64,000 bases of DNA from an uncultured Lachnospiraceae bacterium (lineage in GTDB: Bacteria > Bacillota > Clostridia > Lachnospirales > Lachnospiraceae): positions 348,470 to 412,469 of the forward strand of contig CAMBLG010000001.1 of the NCBI GenBank assembly GCA_945868435.1. Reading direction: 5' to 3'. A program made the translations under genes and the position numbers. Shown one piece after another: positions 53,030-62,330 of this stretch. The notes under the pieces were generated by a model, which was given only the letters and a program-made list of their open reading frames with translations, searched no databases and was not told the origin of the DNA. Each line of letters starts with the position of its first letter. Position 1 is the stretch's first letter.

Positions 53030-54976
53030 TTATTTTTTCTTGTGAACATTGCGGATGGTCTTTTTCTTGACATTGTTTTTGCGGCCGGCATTTCCGGCTT
53101 TCTTTGCGTTTGCCGGTGCCCCACCTTTTGCATTTCGATTTTTGTTTCCCTTTTGCTCTCCCTGCCTTGCCTTTTCAAAGCGGCGAGGCTTTATGAGACA
53201 TGTTTGTTCAAATCCGATCAGATCCTGTCTGCCTGCTTTCATCAGTGCTTCATATACCAGATCATAATTCTTCGGATTGCGATACTGGATCAGAGCGCGC
53301 TGCATCGCCTTCTCATGGGGATTGGTTGCCACATATACCGGCTCCATAGTACGCGGATCCAGACCGGTGTAATACATACAGGTAGAGATCGTGGATGGGG
53401 TCGGATAGAAATCCTGCACCTGCTCCGGCATATACCCCAGATCCCGCAGGTATTCTGCCAGCTCCACAGCCTCCTTCAAGGTGGATCCCGGATGGGAGGA
53501 CATCAGATAGGGAACCAGATACTGCTCCTTGTGAAGCTTTCGATTCATATCCTTATAGGCTTTCACAAAGCCATTGTACACCTCCACACTTGGCTTCCCA
53601 AGCTTCGATAATACCTCGTTGGAGATATGCTCCGGTGCAACCTTAAGTTGTCCGCTGACATGGTGCTCGCAAAGCTCTCTTAAAAAGGTTTTATCCTTAT
53701 CATACATGAGATAATCAAAGCGGATTCCCGACCGGATGAACACCTTTTTAACCTTTGGAAGCTCCCTAAGCTTCCGAAGAAGCGCAATGTAATCGCTGTG
53801 GTCTACCTCAAGATTCTTACATGGAGTCGGAAACAGACACTGCCTGTTGGGACAGGCTCCCTTAGTCAACTGTTTCTTGCAGGCCGGGGCGCGGAAGTTT
53901 GCCGTTGGACCGCCCACGTCGTGGATATAGCCCTTGAATTCCGGATCCTCCGTAATAAGCCTTGCTTCCTCCAGAATTGACTCGTGGCTTCTGGTCTGTA
54001 TGATCCGTCCCTGATGAAAGGTCAGGGCACAAAAGCTGCAGCCGCCGTAGCAGCCCCGGTTGCTGATCAGGGAGAATTTGATTTCCCGGATCGCAGGAAC
54101 GCCTCCGTCCTTCTCATAGGAAGGATGATAATTCCTCATATATGGAAGGGCATACACCGCATCCATCTCCTCCTGGGTCAGCGGCTTGGCCGGTGGATTC
54201 TGGACCACAAAGGTACTGCCTCCATAGGGTTCATACAGGCGCTTTCCGGAAAAGGGATCCGTGTTGCAATACTGCGTATAAAAGCTTTCCGCATAGCGGC
54301 GCTTGTCCGCCTTAATTTCGTCATAGTCCGGCAGTTCAATGGCATCATAGATCATAGACGCATCCTTTGTCTTAAAAACCGTACCATCAATAAAGGTAAT
54401 GTCTTTCACTGCAATTCCGCTGTCCAGCGCATCCGCAATTTCAACAATACTGTGCTCTCCCATACCATAGGAGATCAGATCCGCTCCGGAATCCAAAAGG
54501 ATGGAGCGTTTCACCTTGTTCGACCAGTAATCATAGTGGGCCAGTCTCCGAAGACTCGCTTCAATTCCGCCGATGATGATCGGGGTGTTACGATACGTGC
54601 GCCGGATCAGATTGCCGTATACCACCGTCGCATAATCCGGTCGTTTCCCCATAACGCCTCCCGGCGTGTAGGAATCCATGCTGCGCCGTTTCTTGGAGAC
54701 CGAATAATGGTTGACCATGGAATCCATATTACCGGCAGACACCAGAAAAGCCAGCCTCGGCTCACCCAAAACCGTAATAGAACTGTCGTCCTTCCAATCC
54801 GGCTGCGCAATGATTCCCACCGTATATCCATGGGCTTCCAAAATTCTCGTGATAATGGCATGTCCAAAGGACGGATGATCCACATAGGCATCTCCGCTCA
54901 CATAGACGAAATCAAGCTGCTCGATTCCGCGCTCCTCCATGTCTTCTTTACTGATTGGCAAATATCCCTCGTACAT
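53030..54976 (-). CDS. YgiQ family radical SAM protein
   Basis: 648 residues. The UPF0313/YgiQ N-terminus ([28 protein letters not shown]) leads to the radical-SAM motif [12 protein letters not shown] (C-x3-C-x2-C). [19 protein letters not shown] and [14 protein letters not shown] follow. The last ~35 residues are a lysine/asparagine-rich basic tail. The family is widespread, with unknown substrate; a tRNA or RNA target has been guessed because of such tails. TGGAGACAGT precedes the ATG. Confidence 0.93.
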   Translation of the reverse strand: MYEGYLPISKEDMEERGIEQLDFVYVSGDAYVDHPSFGHAIITRILEAHGYTVGIIAQPDWKDDSSITVLGEPRLAFLVSAGNMDSMVNHYSVSKKRRSMDSYTPGGVMGKRPDYATVVYGNLIRRTYRNTPIIIGGIEASLRRLAHYDYWSNKVKRSILLDSGADLISYGMGEHSIVEIADALDSGIAVKDITFIDGTVFKTKDASMIYDAIELPDYDEIKADKRRYAESFYTQYCNTDPFSGKRLYEPYGGSTFVVQNPPAKPLTQEEMDAVYALPYMRNYHPSYEKDGGVPAIREIKFSLISNRGCYGGCSFCALTFHQGRIIQTRSHESILEEARLITEDPEFKGYIHDVGGPTANFRAPACKKQLTKGACPNRQCLFPTPCKNLEVDHSDYIALLRKLRELPKVKKVFIRSGIRFDYLMYDKDKTFLRELCEHHVSGQLKVAPEHISNEVLSKLGKPSVEVYNGFVKAYKDMNRKLHKEQYLVPYLMSSHPGSTLKEAVELAEYLRDLGYMPEQVQDFYPTPSTISTCMYYTGLDPRTMEPVYVATNPHEKAMQRALIQYRNPKNYDLVYEALMKAGRQDLIGFEQTCLIKPRRFEKARQGEQKGNKNRNAKGGAPANAKKAGNAGRKNNVKKKTIRNVHKKK

Positions 54977-55030
54977 ACTGTCTCCATTTTACTTCTTATT
55001 CTATGTGTCCTGCCAGTGCAACGCCCCCGC

Positions 55031-55771
55031 TTATATTTGCTGCAGAAGCCGAAGTTCCTCGTCTGTCAGCCTTCGGTATTCGCCGCGTCTCAAATCTCCC
55101 AGTTCCAACGGTCCCATGGATAATCTCTTCAGATAGAGCACCTCACAGCCAATTGCCGCAAACATCCGCTTTACCTGATGGTATCGGCCTTCTGTAATCG
55201 TAAGCCTTGCATGGGCCCGTCCGTTCTCTCCGGAAAAAGCGGAATCGAAGGGGAACTCCTCCGGTAGATTTTCCAATCGAGCCGGAAGTGTTGGCTTCTC
55301 ATCTCCAATGTCCACCCCGGCATGAAAACGCTCTACCGCATCCTCTGGAATTGGCTGATCCAGAATCGCATAATAGGTCTTTGGCACATGATGGGAAGGA
55401 CTCATAAGCCGATGATTCCTTGCCCCATCGTTGGTGATTAATAGAAGCCCCTCTGTATCCTTATCCAGACGCCCTACCGGAGATAACCCCTTCGCTTTCT
55501 CTTCCGCGAAAAAGTCCATCACCGTCTTCTCCCTGCTGTCGGAACGGGCTGTCACGCAGCCGGAGGGCTTGTGGAACAGAAAGTAGGAAAACTCCTCGTA
55601 TACAACGTGTTCTCCCTGAAAGCAGATGTGTGCTTTTCCCGGATCAATCTTCTGCTCCGGTTTTTGTGCCACCATACCATCTACGGTAATCCATTTGTGT
55701 TTGATATAGTTCTTCACCTCGCTGCGGGTGCCGATTCCGGCATCCGCAAGGTATTTGTCCAGACGAACCAA
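55031..55771 (-). CDS. RsuA-family pseudouridine synthase
   Basis: 246 residues from TTG 55771, chosen for AGGAGG six bases upstream. An S4 domain (VRLDKYLADAGIGTRSEVKNYIKHKWITVDG) precedes the core with VGRLDKDTEGLLLITNDG, the aspartate being catalytic, and EGRYHQVKRMFAAIG. RsuA makes pseudouridine 516 in 16S rRNA; RluB/E/F relatives act on 23S rRNA, so the target is not certain. Upstream lies a 252-base structured region with a terminator-like hairpin. Confidence 0.9.
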   Translation of the reverse strand: MVRLDKYLADAGIGTRSEVKNYIKHKWITVDGMVAQKPEQKIDPGKAHICFQGEHVVYEEFSYFLFHKPSGCVTARSDSREKTVMDFFAEEKAKGLSPVGRLDKDTEGLLLITNDGARNHRLMSPSHHVPKTYYAILDQPIPEDAVERFHAGVDIGDEKPTLPARLENLPEEFPFDSAFSGENGRAHARLTITEGRYHQVKRMFAAIGCEVLYLKRLSMGPLELGDLRRGEYRRLTDEELRLLQQI

Positions 55772-55815
55772 CAGACGCCTCCTGTTCCTGTCATTTTCCT
55801 TGAAGCAACTCCGCT

Positions 55816-55829
55816 GCCTCTTACCTGCA
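55816..55829. repeat. Direct repeat copy 1
   Basis: GCCTCTTACCTGCA, 13 of 14 bases identical to the copy at 55966-55979. Confidence 0.6.
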
Positions 55830-55864
55830 CTTGTAACTATTCAGAACCTCTCCCATACCTTCGC

Positions 55865-55888
55865 AAAAACAGCCCGTCTACCGGTCTG
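55865..55888 (-). terminator. Terminator-like hairpin upstream of the rsuA-like gene
   Basis: On the minus strand CAGACCG / CGGGCTG (one A-G mismatch) with loop GTAGA, followed at once by TTTTTG. It lies 94 bases before the rsuA-like start, the place of an attenuator. Confidence 0.55.
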
Positions 55889-55951
55889 TCGCTTCTACGA
55901 AGCTTTCTTTTGCTCATATATGGGGCGGTGACTCTATTCGAGCCACCTTAC

Positions 55952-56006
55952 GAATAAGATAATCAGCCTCTTACATGCAAGCATGACGATTCTGATTATC
56001 TTATTC
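55952..56006. repeat. 15-bp inverted repeat with possible pseudoknot
   Basis: GAATAAGATAATCAG (55952-55966) and its perfect complement (55992-56006) enclose a 25-base loop. CCTCTTA in the loop (55967-55973) is complementary to TAAGAGG just after the right arm (56007-56013), so an H-type pseudoknot or an alternative fold is possible. Confidence 0.6.
55966..55979. repeat. Direct repeat copy 2
   Basis: GCCTCTTACATGCA, 150 bases from copy 1. It overlaps the loop of the inverted repeat. Confidence 0.6.
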
Positions 56007-56023
56007 TAAGAGGTTCAGAATAA

Positions 56024-57469
56024 TTACCTGCGCTTTAAAAATTCTACAATAAAATCCCACACTCTCGCAGTGGATGAGATACTTAAGCGCTCCTTCGGCG
56101 TGTGAATATCATAATTCCATGGACCGAAGGAAACACAGTCCAGTCCCGGAAGCTTATCCGAGAACAAGCCGCACTCCAAACCTGCGTGAATCGCCTCAAA
56201 AACAGGCTTCTCATGATACATGTCTTCATATACTGCCGCAATCCGCTGGCGAAGTGGAGAATCTGCCTTGTACTCCCAGGCCGGGTAATCTCCCTCGATG
56301 GTTACCTCACCACCAACCATCTCAACCACTGCGGTCACTCGATTCTTCACATCCTCCTTGCGGGAGCTTACGCTGCTTCGAATGGATGTCACCGTATAAA
56401 GCCCATCCTCCTTCAGTTCCATGATGCCAAGATTCAACGATGTTTCCACCAGTCCCAGCATCACCTGACTCATGTGGAGCACACCGTTTGGAACCGTCCG
56501 CAGATAAAAAATTATTTTATTTACAGAGGTATAATCCAAAATTTCTGTCTCCGTATTGCCCATATCCTCACAGAGCAGACGGACACCGGGATCCGAGTTC
56601 ATAAATTCCTTCGACAAAGTTCCTGATAAATTGTCAACAAATTCTTTGACAATGTTTACATTCTCATCCGGAACAAGAATTTCACAGTAACATTCTCTCG
56701 GAATGGCATTGTCCTTCAAACCGCCTTTCAGGGTAATGATTCCAAGGGGCGTCAGCCCACAGATGCCATCCAGCACACGTCCCATCAGAATATCCGCATT
56801 GCCGTGCTCCTTGTGAATCTCAGCGCCGGAATGACCGCCTTCCAGACCGGTTAAGGTAAGCGCCAGTTTTCGTCCGTTCTGAGGAGTACGCGTTACCGGG
56901 ATCACTGCATTTAAGCTCATGCCTCCTGCACAGCTTGTAAGAAAATGTCCTTCCTCATCACTGTCAATATTCAGCATGGTTCTACCCGTCAGCATGGAGA
57001 GATCAATATCGTAAGCACCCAGCATGCCAATCTCTTCGTCCACAGTAATCACAACCTCCAGCTTGGGATGGCATAAATCATCTGCCTCTAACAGCGCTAA
57101 GGCATAAGCCACCGCAATGCCGTCATCACCGCCCAGAGTCGTACCCTTTGCCTTGACAAAATCTCCATCTACACAAAGACGCAATCCCTCTTTTTCAAAA
57201 TCGATCTCGCAGTCATTTTCCTTCTCACATACCATATCCATATGTCCCTGAATGATGATCGGCTCTGCATCCTCGTAACCTGCACTCGCCTCTTTTACAA
57301 TGATTACATTGTTCAGGTCATCCTGCCATACTTTAAGCCCATGCTCCTTTGCAAAAGCCACCAGATAATCGCTGATTGCCTTGGTGTTGCGGGAGCCATG
57401 CGGAATGGAGCAAAGTGTTTCAAAATAATAAAACACTCTCTCCGGATAAATATTGTCTAATACCATCAT
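56024..57469 (-). CDS. pepD: Aminoacyl-histidine dipeptidase PepD
   Basis: 481 residues from ATG 57469 (AAGGAGG five bases upstream); the next codon is also ATG. M20 metallopeptidase motifs are IIIQGHMDMVCEKE, GGDDGIAVAYALALLE and TVDEEIGMLGA, and GGHSGAEIHKEHGNA belongs to the lid domain. The enzyme hydrolyses Xaa-His and other dipeptides in the cytoplasm. Only 30 bases separate its start from the divergent ylbJ-like gene. Confidence 0.95.
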   Translation of the reverse strand: MMVLDNIYPERVFYYFETLCSIPHGSRNTKAISDYLVAFAKEHGLKVWQDDLNNVIIVKEASAGYEDAEPIIIQGHMDMVCEKENDCEIDFEKEGLRLCVDGDFVKAKGTTLGGDDGIAVAYALALLEADDLCHPKLEVVITVDEEIGMLGAYDIDLSMLTGRTMLNIDSDEEGHFLTSCAGGMSLNAVIPVTRTPQNGRKLALTLTGLEGGHSGAEIHKEHGNADILMGRVLDGICGLTPLGIITLKGGLKDNAIPRECYCEILVPDENVNIVKEFVDNLSGTLSKEFMNSDPGVRLLCEDMGNTETEILDYTSVNKIIFYLRTVPNGVLHMSQVMLGLVETSLNLGIMELKEDGLYTVTSIRSSVSSRKEDVKNRVTAVVEMVGGEVTIEGDYPAWEYKADSPLRQRIAAVYEDMYHEKPVFEAIHAGLECGLFSDKLPGLDCVSFGPWNYDIHTPKERLSISSTARVWDFIVEFLKRR

Positions 57470-57499
57470 AGTGTCCTCCTTGTTGTCATAAGATATCAT

Positions 57500-58462
57500 A
57501 TGAAAAAATTTGCTTGTATTGCCCTTACAATGATTATGCTGTTCTTCTTTCTGTTTGCACCCAAACAGGCTTTGGCCGCCTCCCAAAACGGTCTTATGCT
57601 GTGGTTCAACCAGCTGCTCCCCACGCTTTTGCCCTTTACCGTTCTATCTTATGTCATTCTGCGCTCAAACCTTTTTGCCAAAATGTCAGCAGGTCAAACG
57701 AAAGAATTTGCCATCTGTCCGATCACACCTCCGGAATGGTGTGTGATCTTTTGCGGCTTTCTCTTTGGATTCCCCATCGGAAGCAAGCTGACCGGCGACC
57801 TCTATCAACAAAAGTACCTATCCAGAGAAAAAGCGGAACTCTTATTCCTGTTCACCAACAATTTAAGTCCGGTATTTGTCACCTCGGTATTCTGCAATCA
57901 GTTGTGCAGACGTCCAACAATCATTACCTATCTTCTGCTTTATGGTATTCCTTTGGGGTATGGGATATTCCGTATCCTGAATCAGAATCTGCGGCAGAAA
58001 AAGCGTTCTGCTGTCGACGGTACAAGTTCGTCTTTTCCGTCATCGGGAGAGCAAAAAAACGCGGCATCAAGATTCGATCTGAATATGCAAATCATTGACG
58101 CCGGTATTATAAATGGATTTGAAACCCTGATAAAAATATGCGGATACGTGATGCTGTTCTCGCTTGCAGCCGAGATCATACAAGGTTTTATTCTTCCCGA
58201 AACCATAAAAACACTTCTGATCGGCTTGACCGAGGTTACCAATGGCATGTCCGCACTGTCCCAATATACCGGAAGTAATGAACTCCGATATCTCCTGGCA
58301 ATGCTTTTCCTCTCCTGGGGAGGGATATCCGGTCTGTTCCAAACGGCATCCATTGTCAGTCATACAGATCTGTCCATGAAAAAATATCTGGCGACACGGC
58401 TGCTTTTGGTCCTTGTGACCATTCTGACTGCCGGATTACTCCTCTGTTTCGGAATCGACTGA
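57500..58462 (+). CDS. YlbJ-like sporulation membrane protein (nucleoside recognition domain)
   Basis: 320 residues with about seven hydrophobic segments. The N-terminus, LFFFLFAPKQALAASQNGLMLWFNQLLPTLLPF, and FGFPIGSKLTGDLYQQKYLSREKAELLFLFTNNLSPVFV match YlbJ-type proteins with the 'Gate' domain. In B. subtilis YlbJ is a sigma-E-dependent spore cortex protein. The homologue is shorter (about 400 there) and could be a general membrane protein of the same fold. It has a weak ribosome binding site. Its end overlaps the convergent gene by 27 bases. Confidence 0.82.
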   Translation: MKKFACIALTMIMLFFFLFAPKQALAASQNGLMLWFNQLLPTLLPFTVLSYVILRSNLFAKMSAGQTKEFAICPITPPEWCVIFCGFLFGFPIGSKLTGDLYQQKYLSREKAELLFLFTNNLSPVFVTSVFCNQLCRRPTIITYLLLYGIPLGYGIFRILNQNLRQKKRSAVDGTSSSFPSSGEQKNAASRFDLNMQIIDAGIINGFETLIKICGYVMLFSLAAEIIQGFILPETIKTLLIGLTEVTNGMSALSQYTGSNELRYLLAMLFLSWGGISGLFQTASIVSHTDLSMKKYLATRLLLVLVTILTAGLLLCFGID

Positions 58463-59074
58463 TACATCGATATTAGTAACATCCGGCTCATCAATCGGCT
58501 CAGATGCCTGAGGTGCGGCCACCTGTGGCTCCTGCTCTGCCGGGAACAACTGGGAACGATTCTGGGATACAACATCCAAAAAGCCCTGAAGGGAAGTAAT
58601 CAGATTGTCGTAACGCGCCCGTGAGGTGTCAATGGCGTTCGAAAGCACATCCTCGATGCCGTGAAGCTGCTCATCTGTATAAGCCATGGCCCCCATACGA
58701 AGGCTGTTGGCTTCGTTTGTCGCATTGTCAAGAATCTCCTGCGCCTGCTTCGTGGCAATCATGACCACCTCGTTCGCCTGCGCATAGGCCTGTTGCATGA
58801 TCTGATGCTCACTCACCAGCTCGGTAGTCTGAATCTGTGCCTGAGCAATAATCTGGTCTGCCTTCGCCTGGGCATCCGCAAGGATTGCTTCCTTATTGCT
58901 GATCATCTTCTGATAGCGCTTGATCTCCTCCGGCGTCCTGGTGCGCAATTCTGCAAGAAGTTCTTCAATCTGCTCCTTGTTGACCACGATATTGGTGCTG
59001 GAGAATGGCTGATACTTACAGCTGTCAATATAATCTTCAATTTCCTCAATGATCTGTTCCATCTTACTGCTCAT
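58436..59074 (-). CDS. Coiled-coil protein, ATPase-stalk/DivIVA-like, unknown function
   Basis: 212 residues. A long alpha-helical coiled coil (about 30-165) is rich in Ala, Gln and Glu, with a central stretch like the b-subunit stalk or DivIVA (ILADAQAKADQIIAQAQIQ, then YAQANEVVMIATKQAQEILDNATNEAN). The C-terminus is acidic and proline-rich. Relatives next to coaD in Lachnospiraceae are labelled 'ATPase' or 'cell division protein', but there is no ATP-binding motif. A structural or septal role is a guess. GGGAGA precedes the ATG. Confidence 0.7.
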   Translation of the reverse strand: MSSKMEQIIEEIEDYIDSCKYQPFSSTNIVVNKEQIEELLAELRTRTPEEIKRYQKMISNKEAILADAQAKADQIIAQAQIQTTELVSEHQIMQQAYAQANEVVMIATKQAQEILDNATNEANSLRMGAMAYTDEQLHGIEDVLSNAIDTSRARYDNLITSLQGFLDVVSQNRSQLFPAEQEPQVAAPQASEPIDEPDVTNIDVSVDSETEE

Positions 59075-59094
59075 ATGTGATGTCTCCCTTACTA

Positions 59095-59577
59095 TTATTT
59101 GTCCTTGTATTTGTCATAGATTCTGTCAATGAAGCATTCCGGCACAAACTTGGAGATATCTCCGCCGTAGGAGGCAAATTCCTTGACGATCGTAGAACTT
59201 AAGTAAGAATACTTAAGATCCGTAGTCAGAAAAATTGTCTCTATCTCTTCATTCTGCACATGATTCGCCTGTGCAATCTGCAGTTCATATTCAAAATCGG
59301 TAACTGCGCGGAGCCCGCGAATGATGATTGTTGCACCGATCTCGTTCATATAGTCGACCAAAAGTCCATCGAAGGATGCCACCTTAACATTAGGAATGTC
59401 CTTCGTCATCTCTTTAATCATACTAACACGTTCTTCCAAAGAAAACAATGAATTTTTTGCGCTGTTGTTCAACACTCCAACCACCAGTTCATCCACGATT
59501 TTCGCGGATCTGGTGATAATATCCATGTGCCCGAAGGTGACCGGGTCAAAGCTTCCCGGATAAATTGCTTTTTTCAT
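59095..59577 (-). CDS. coaD: Phosphopantetheine adenylyltransferase
   Basis: 160 residues from ATG 59577, behind [30 protein letters not shown] contains the TxGH nucleotidyltransferase motif, [16 protein letters not shown] is the usual substrate loop, and [17 protein letters not shown] is the C-terminal signature. It makes dephospho-CoA from phosphopantetheine and ATP. It follows rsmD by 16 bases, the conserved order. Confidence 0.97.
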   Translation of the reverse strand: MKKAIYPGSFDPVTFGHMDIITRSAKIVDELVVGVLNNSAKNSLFSLEERVSMIKEMTKDIPNVKVASFDGLLVDYMNEIGATIIIRGLRAVTDFEYELQIAQANHVQNEEIETIFLTTDLKYSYLSSTIVKEFASYGGDISKFVPECFIDRIYDKYKDK

Positions 59578-59593
59578 AATACTATACCTGCTC

Positions 59594-60151
59594 TTATCGG
59601 TTATCTTTCGTGATAAATACATGCTTATTGGTCTTGTAACGCTTTTCTTTTACAATACAAAATCCCAATTCTTCCAAATAATCAAAGTCCGTGTCCAATG
59701 CCGCCTCCACAATGATTTTCGTGTCCGGCTTCATGATACCGGAACGGGACAGAAAACGAAGCACATCCTCCTCCAGCCCCTTGCGGTACGGCGGATCCAG
59801 AAAAATCAAGTCAAAGGTATATCGTCCCTCCAGGGTATGCAGTCCGCTGATGACATCACTCACCAGAAGACGGGACTCCTTATCGAATTTGGTAAAGGCA
59901 ATATTGTCCTCGATGCATTTGGCGGCTTTGCGGTTATTCTCAATGAACACACAATAAGCAGCGCCTCTGCTCAACGCCTCCAGTCCGATCTGACCGCTTC
60001 CCGCAAACAGATCCAGAAAATATGCTCCCGGAACCTCTGCCTGTAATACGTTAAAAAGCGTCTCTTTGATTTTATCCGTCGTAGGTCTTGTATCCATGCC
60101 CTCCACGGTCTTGAGGGGAAGGCTTCTGGCAGTTCCTGCAATGATTCTCAC
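59594..60151 (-). CDS. rsmD: 16S rRNA (guanine966-N2)-methyltransferase RsmD
   Basis: 185 residues from GTG 60151, chosen for AAGGGAGA about nine bases upstream; the frame is open for ten more codons without an equivalent site. RIIAGTARS and [15 protein letters not shown] open the family. The SAM-binding [19 protein letters not shown] and the catalytic DPPY (IFLDPPY) are present. It methylates G966 of 16S rRNA. rsmD-coaD is a fixed pair in Firmicutes. Confidence 0.95.
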   Translation of the reverse strand: MRIIAGTARSLPLKTVEGMDTRPTTDKIKETLFNVLQAEVPGAYFLDLFAGSGQIGLEALSRGAAYCVFIENNRKAAKCIEDNIAFTKFDKESRLLVSDVISGLHTLEGRYTFDLIFLDPPYRKGLEEDVLRFLSRSGIMKPDTKIIVEAALDTDFDYLEELGFCIVKEKRYKTNKHVFITKDNR

Positions 60152-60155
60152 GCTG

Positions 60156-60701
60156 TTATTCTCCCTTGTCCTGCAAAACATTTTTATTCTTCACAATATA
60201 GTCGATCAGTGAAATGACCGTAAGTGCCAGTGAAACATAGGTCAGTATCACACCAAGCCAGTAGAACACCGGATGCGGAATGTCAAGGATCAGCACAATG
60301 ACCATCAGCATCTGGAAGGTCGTCTTGAACTTTCCCCAGTAGCTTGCTGCAATGACCACACCGTTATCGGAAGCGATCAGACGGAAGCCGCTGATAATGA
60401 ATTCCCTTGCAATAATGATGATCACGATCCATGCCGGAAGCCGATCCAGCTCAATCAGACAGATCAGTGCGGAACATACCAGCAATTTGTCAGCCAAAGG
60501 ATCCATAAACTTTCCGAAGTTAGTCACCAGATTGCGTTTCCTTGCGATATGTCCGTCCAGAAAATCCGTAATGCTGGCCACAATAAAGACTGCCACTGCA
60601 ATATAATTGCCATACCCCGTAAAATAAGGGGCCAGCAAAAAGAAAACAAAAAATGGAATTAGTATGACACGAAAAAGTGTCAGTCTGTTTGGTAAATTCA
60701 T
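60156..60701 (-). CDS. pgsA: CDP-diacylglycerol-glycerol-3-phosphate 3-phosphatidyltransferase
   Basis: 181 residues with about four to five transmembrane helices. The CDP-alcohol phosphotransferase motif, D-G-x2-A-R-x8-G-x3-D-x3-D, is complete in LDGHIARKRNLVTNF followed by GKFMDPLADK. The enzyme makes phosphatidylglycerol phosphate. Its start overlaps the rimO stop by four bases, indicating coupling. Confidence 0.95.
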   Translation of the reverse strand: MNLPNRLTLFRVILIPFFVFFLLAPYFTGYGNYIAVAVFIVASITDFLDGHIARKRNLVTNFGKFMDPLADKLLVCSALICLIELDRLPAWIVIIIIAREFIISGFRLIASDNGVVIAASYWGKFKTTFQMLMVIVLILDIPHPVFYWLGVILTYVSLALTVISLIDYIVKNKNVLQDKGE

Positions 60702-62020
60702 AGTATCTCTCCTATCAGATCGTACTCATAAGCTCCGGTCACACGAACCTTGACGATATCTCCTGTCATCAGCTCCTGATCCGTATTGATAAAAATATAG
60801 CCGTCTACATTGGGGGCATCCCGGTAAGTGCGCCCCACATAGGCATTCTCATCCACTACCTTGCCCTCGATAAACGCGTACAGCTCCGTCCCTGTCATGG
60901 AGGCATTCTTGTCAAAGATTACCTCTTCCTGGAGTTCCATGACTGCACTCTGCCACTCTTCCTTCTTGGCTTCGTCCACCTGATCCGGCATCTCGGCAGC
61001 AACGGTTCCCTCCTCCGCAGAGTAGGTAAAGGCTCCGAGGCGGTCAAACTCCATATCATTGATGAACTGCATCAGTTCCTCATGCATCTCCTCCGTCTCT
61101 CCCGGAAAACCGCAGATCAACGTCGTGCGAAGGGTAATGTCCGGAACGCGCGCCCGCAGATGTTCAATCCGCTCCACCAGCTCTTTCTTGTTGGTGCGGC
61201 GTCCCATCCGCTTTAAGATCGTGTCGTTACAGTGCTGAATCGGCATGTCCAGATAATGACATACCTTCTTATTGCGGATCATTGCATCAATCAGTTCCTC
61301 GTAGATTTCTTCCGGATAACAGTACATGATGCGGATCCAGAATAGACCATTCACTTCATTCAGAGCATCTAAAAGCTTATGCAGAGACTTTTCGCCATAC
61401 AGGTCCACCCCGTAGAGCGTGGTCTCCTGCGCCACCAGAATCAGCTCCTTGACGCCGCCTGCCACAAGTTCTCTCGCGCTTGCCACCAAATCCTCCATCG
61501 GCACACTCCGATAGCGTCCCCGCACCGAAGGAATCACGCAATAGGTACAGTTTTTGTTGCATCCCTCCGCAATTTTCAGATAGGCAAAATGCCCGCCTGT
61601 GGTGACTGTGCGCTTCGTCTCAAATTTCGGAAGCCCTGTAAGTGTATTGAAATTGGAATAAAATTTGTTTTCAAGGGTCGCGCAGACCGCTTCCCATATG
61701 GCATCGTAAGAATTTGTTCCGAGAATGGCATCCACCTCCGGAATCTCTTTCTTCACTTCATCCTGATAGCGCTGCGACAGACAGCCGGTAACAATCAATG
61801 ACTTACAGCAGCCTTCCGTCTTCATCTGAGCCATCTCGAGAATGGTATTGATACTCTCTTCCTTGGCATCTCCGATAAAGCAGCAGCTATTGATAATAAT
61901 GATGTCGGCCTCCGTCTCATCATCCGTCAACTCAATATTATGACTGGTTAACATTCCGATCATATACTCTGAGTCCACCAGATTCTTATCACAGCCCAGC
62001 GAAATAAACAGTAACTTCAT
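60698..62020 (-). CDS. rimO: Ribosomal protein S12 methylthiotransferase RimO
   Basis: 440 residues from ATG 62020 (AGAGGATTT upstream); an ATG four codons earlier is less suited. The N-terminal MTTase domain has cysteines in SLGCDKN, NSCCF and TGCLSQRY for the second 4Fe-4S cluster. The radical-SAM motif is CNKNCTYCVIP (C-x3-C-x2-C), and a C-terminal TRAM domain follows. It thiomethylates Asp88 of S12. MiaB is related but lacks the typical SLGCDKNLVDSE start. Confidence 0.96.
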   Translation of the reverse strand: MKLLFISLGCDKNLVDSEYMIGMLTSHNIELTDDETEADIIIINSCCFIGDAKEESINTILEMAQMKTEGCCKSLIVTGCLSQRYQDEVKKEIPEVDAILGTNSYDAIWEAVCATLENKFYSNFNTLTGLPKFETKRTVTTGGHFAYLKIAEGCNKNCTYCVIPSVRGRYRSVPMEDLVASARELVAGGVKELILVAQETTLYGVDLYGEKSLHKLLDALNEVNGLFWIRIMYCYPEEIYEELIDAMIRNKKVCHYLDMPIQHCNDTILKRMGRRTNKKELVERIEHLRARVPDITLRTTLICGFPGETEEMHEELMQFINDMEFDRLGAFTYSAEEGTVAAEMPDQVDEAKKEEWQSAVMELQEEVIFDKNASMTGTELYAFIEGKVVDENAYVGRTYRDAPNVDGYIFINTDQELMTGDIVKVRVTGAYEYDLIGEIL

Positions 62021-62049
62021 AAATCCTCTCACATATGCGTTCTACTTAC

Positions 62050-62078
62050 AAAAAGGAATGACAGCTGTCACTCCTTTT
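62050..62078 (-). terminator. Rho-independent terminator after rpoZ
   Basis: On the minus strand an AAAAGGAGTGACAG / CTGTCATTCCTTTT stem (one G-U pair) is followed by T residues. It ends the yicC-gmk-rpoZ unit just before rimO. Confidence 0.85.
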
Positions 62079-62082
62079 GGCT

Positions 62083-62328
62083 TTAGTTAGTATTCTCTTC
62101 GTCCGAAACAATCTTCACATCTCCGCGAAACAATTCCTCCACTGCAATGGATAATGGCTTGTTACACTTCGGATTGGAAACCATAGGCTCTGCACCGTCG
62201 ATGATCTGTCTCGCACGCTTGGCAGTGGCAAGAACGATGGAATAACGGCTGTTTACTACCGGCTCCTCACCAATCTCAACACCGTCATTTACGACCTTCA
62301 TAAGTTCTACATAAGATGGATGTATCAT
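62083..62328 (-). CDS. rpoZ: RNA polymerase omega subunit
   Basis: 81 residues. NSRYSIVLATAKRARQIIDG, with the conserved R-Y-x2-V and AKRAR elements, and KPLSIAVEELFRGDVKI identify omega. It stabilises the beta-prime subunit. It starts two bases after gmk, the normal Firmicutes order. Confidence 0.94.
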   Translation of the reverse strand: MIHPSYVELMKVVNDGVEIGEEPVVNSRYSIVLATAKRARQIIDGAEPMVSNPKCNKPLSIAVEELFRGDVKIVSDEENTN

Positions 62329-62330
62329 AA

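Larger units (their letters stand above)
55772..56023 (-). other. Structured 252-bp intergenic region
   Basis: No gene fits here. Read on the minus strand it holds: a 15-bp inverted repeat with an internal CATGC hairpin; a GGTGGCTC/GAGTCACC hairpin (55947-55927); a GCTTC-GTA-GAAGC hairpin; a terminator-like hairpin followed by TTTTT; and two near-identical 14-base direct repeats. Together this resembles a small RNA or a regulatory leader of the rsuA-like gene. No known riboswitch consensus was recognised. Confidence 0.5.

Noticed and set aside
53984..55123. A 379-codon open frame on + opposite the ygiQ-like gene
   Set aside because: It is antisense to a clear radical-SAM protein, has no ribosome binding site or recognisable domain, and arises from the codon bias of the real gene.
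55816..55979. A CRISPR-like repeat pair
   Set aside because: Only two 14-base copies 150 bases apart, no regular spacing and no cas genes.
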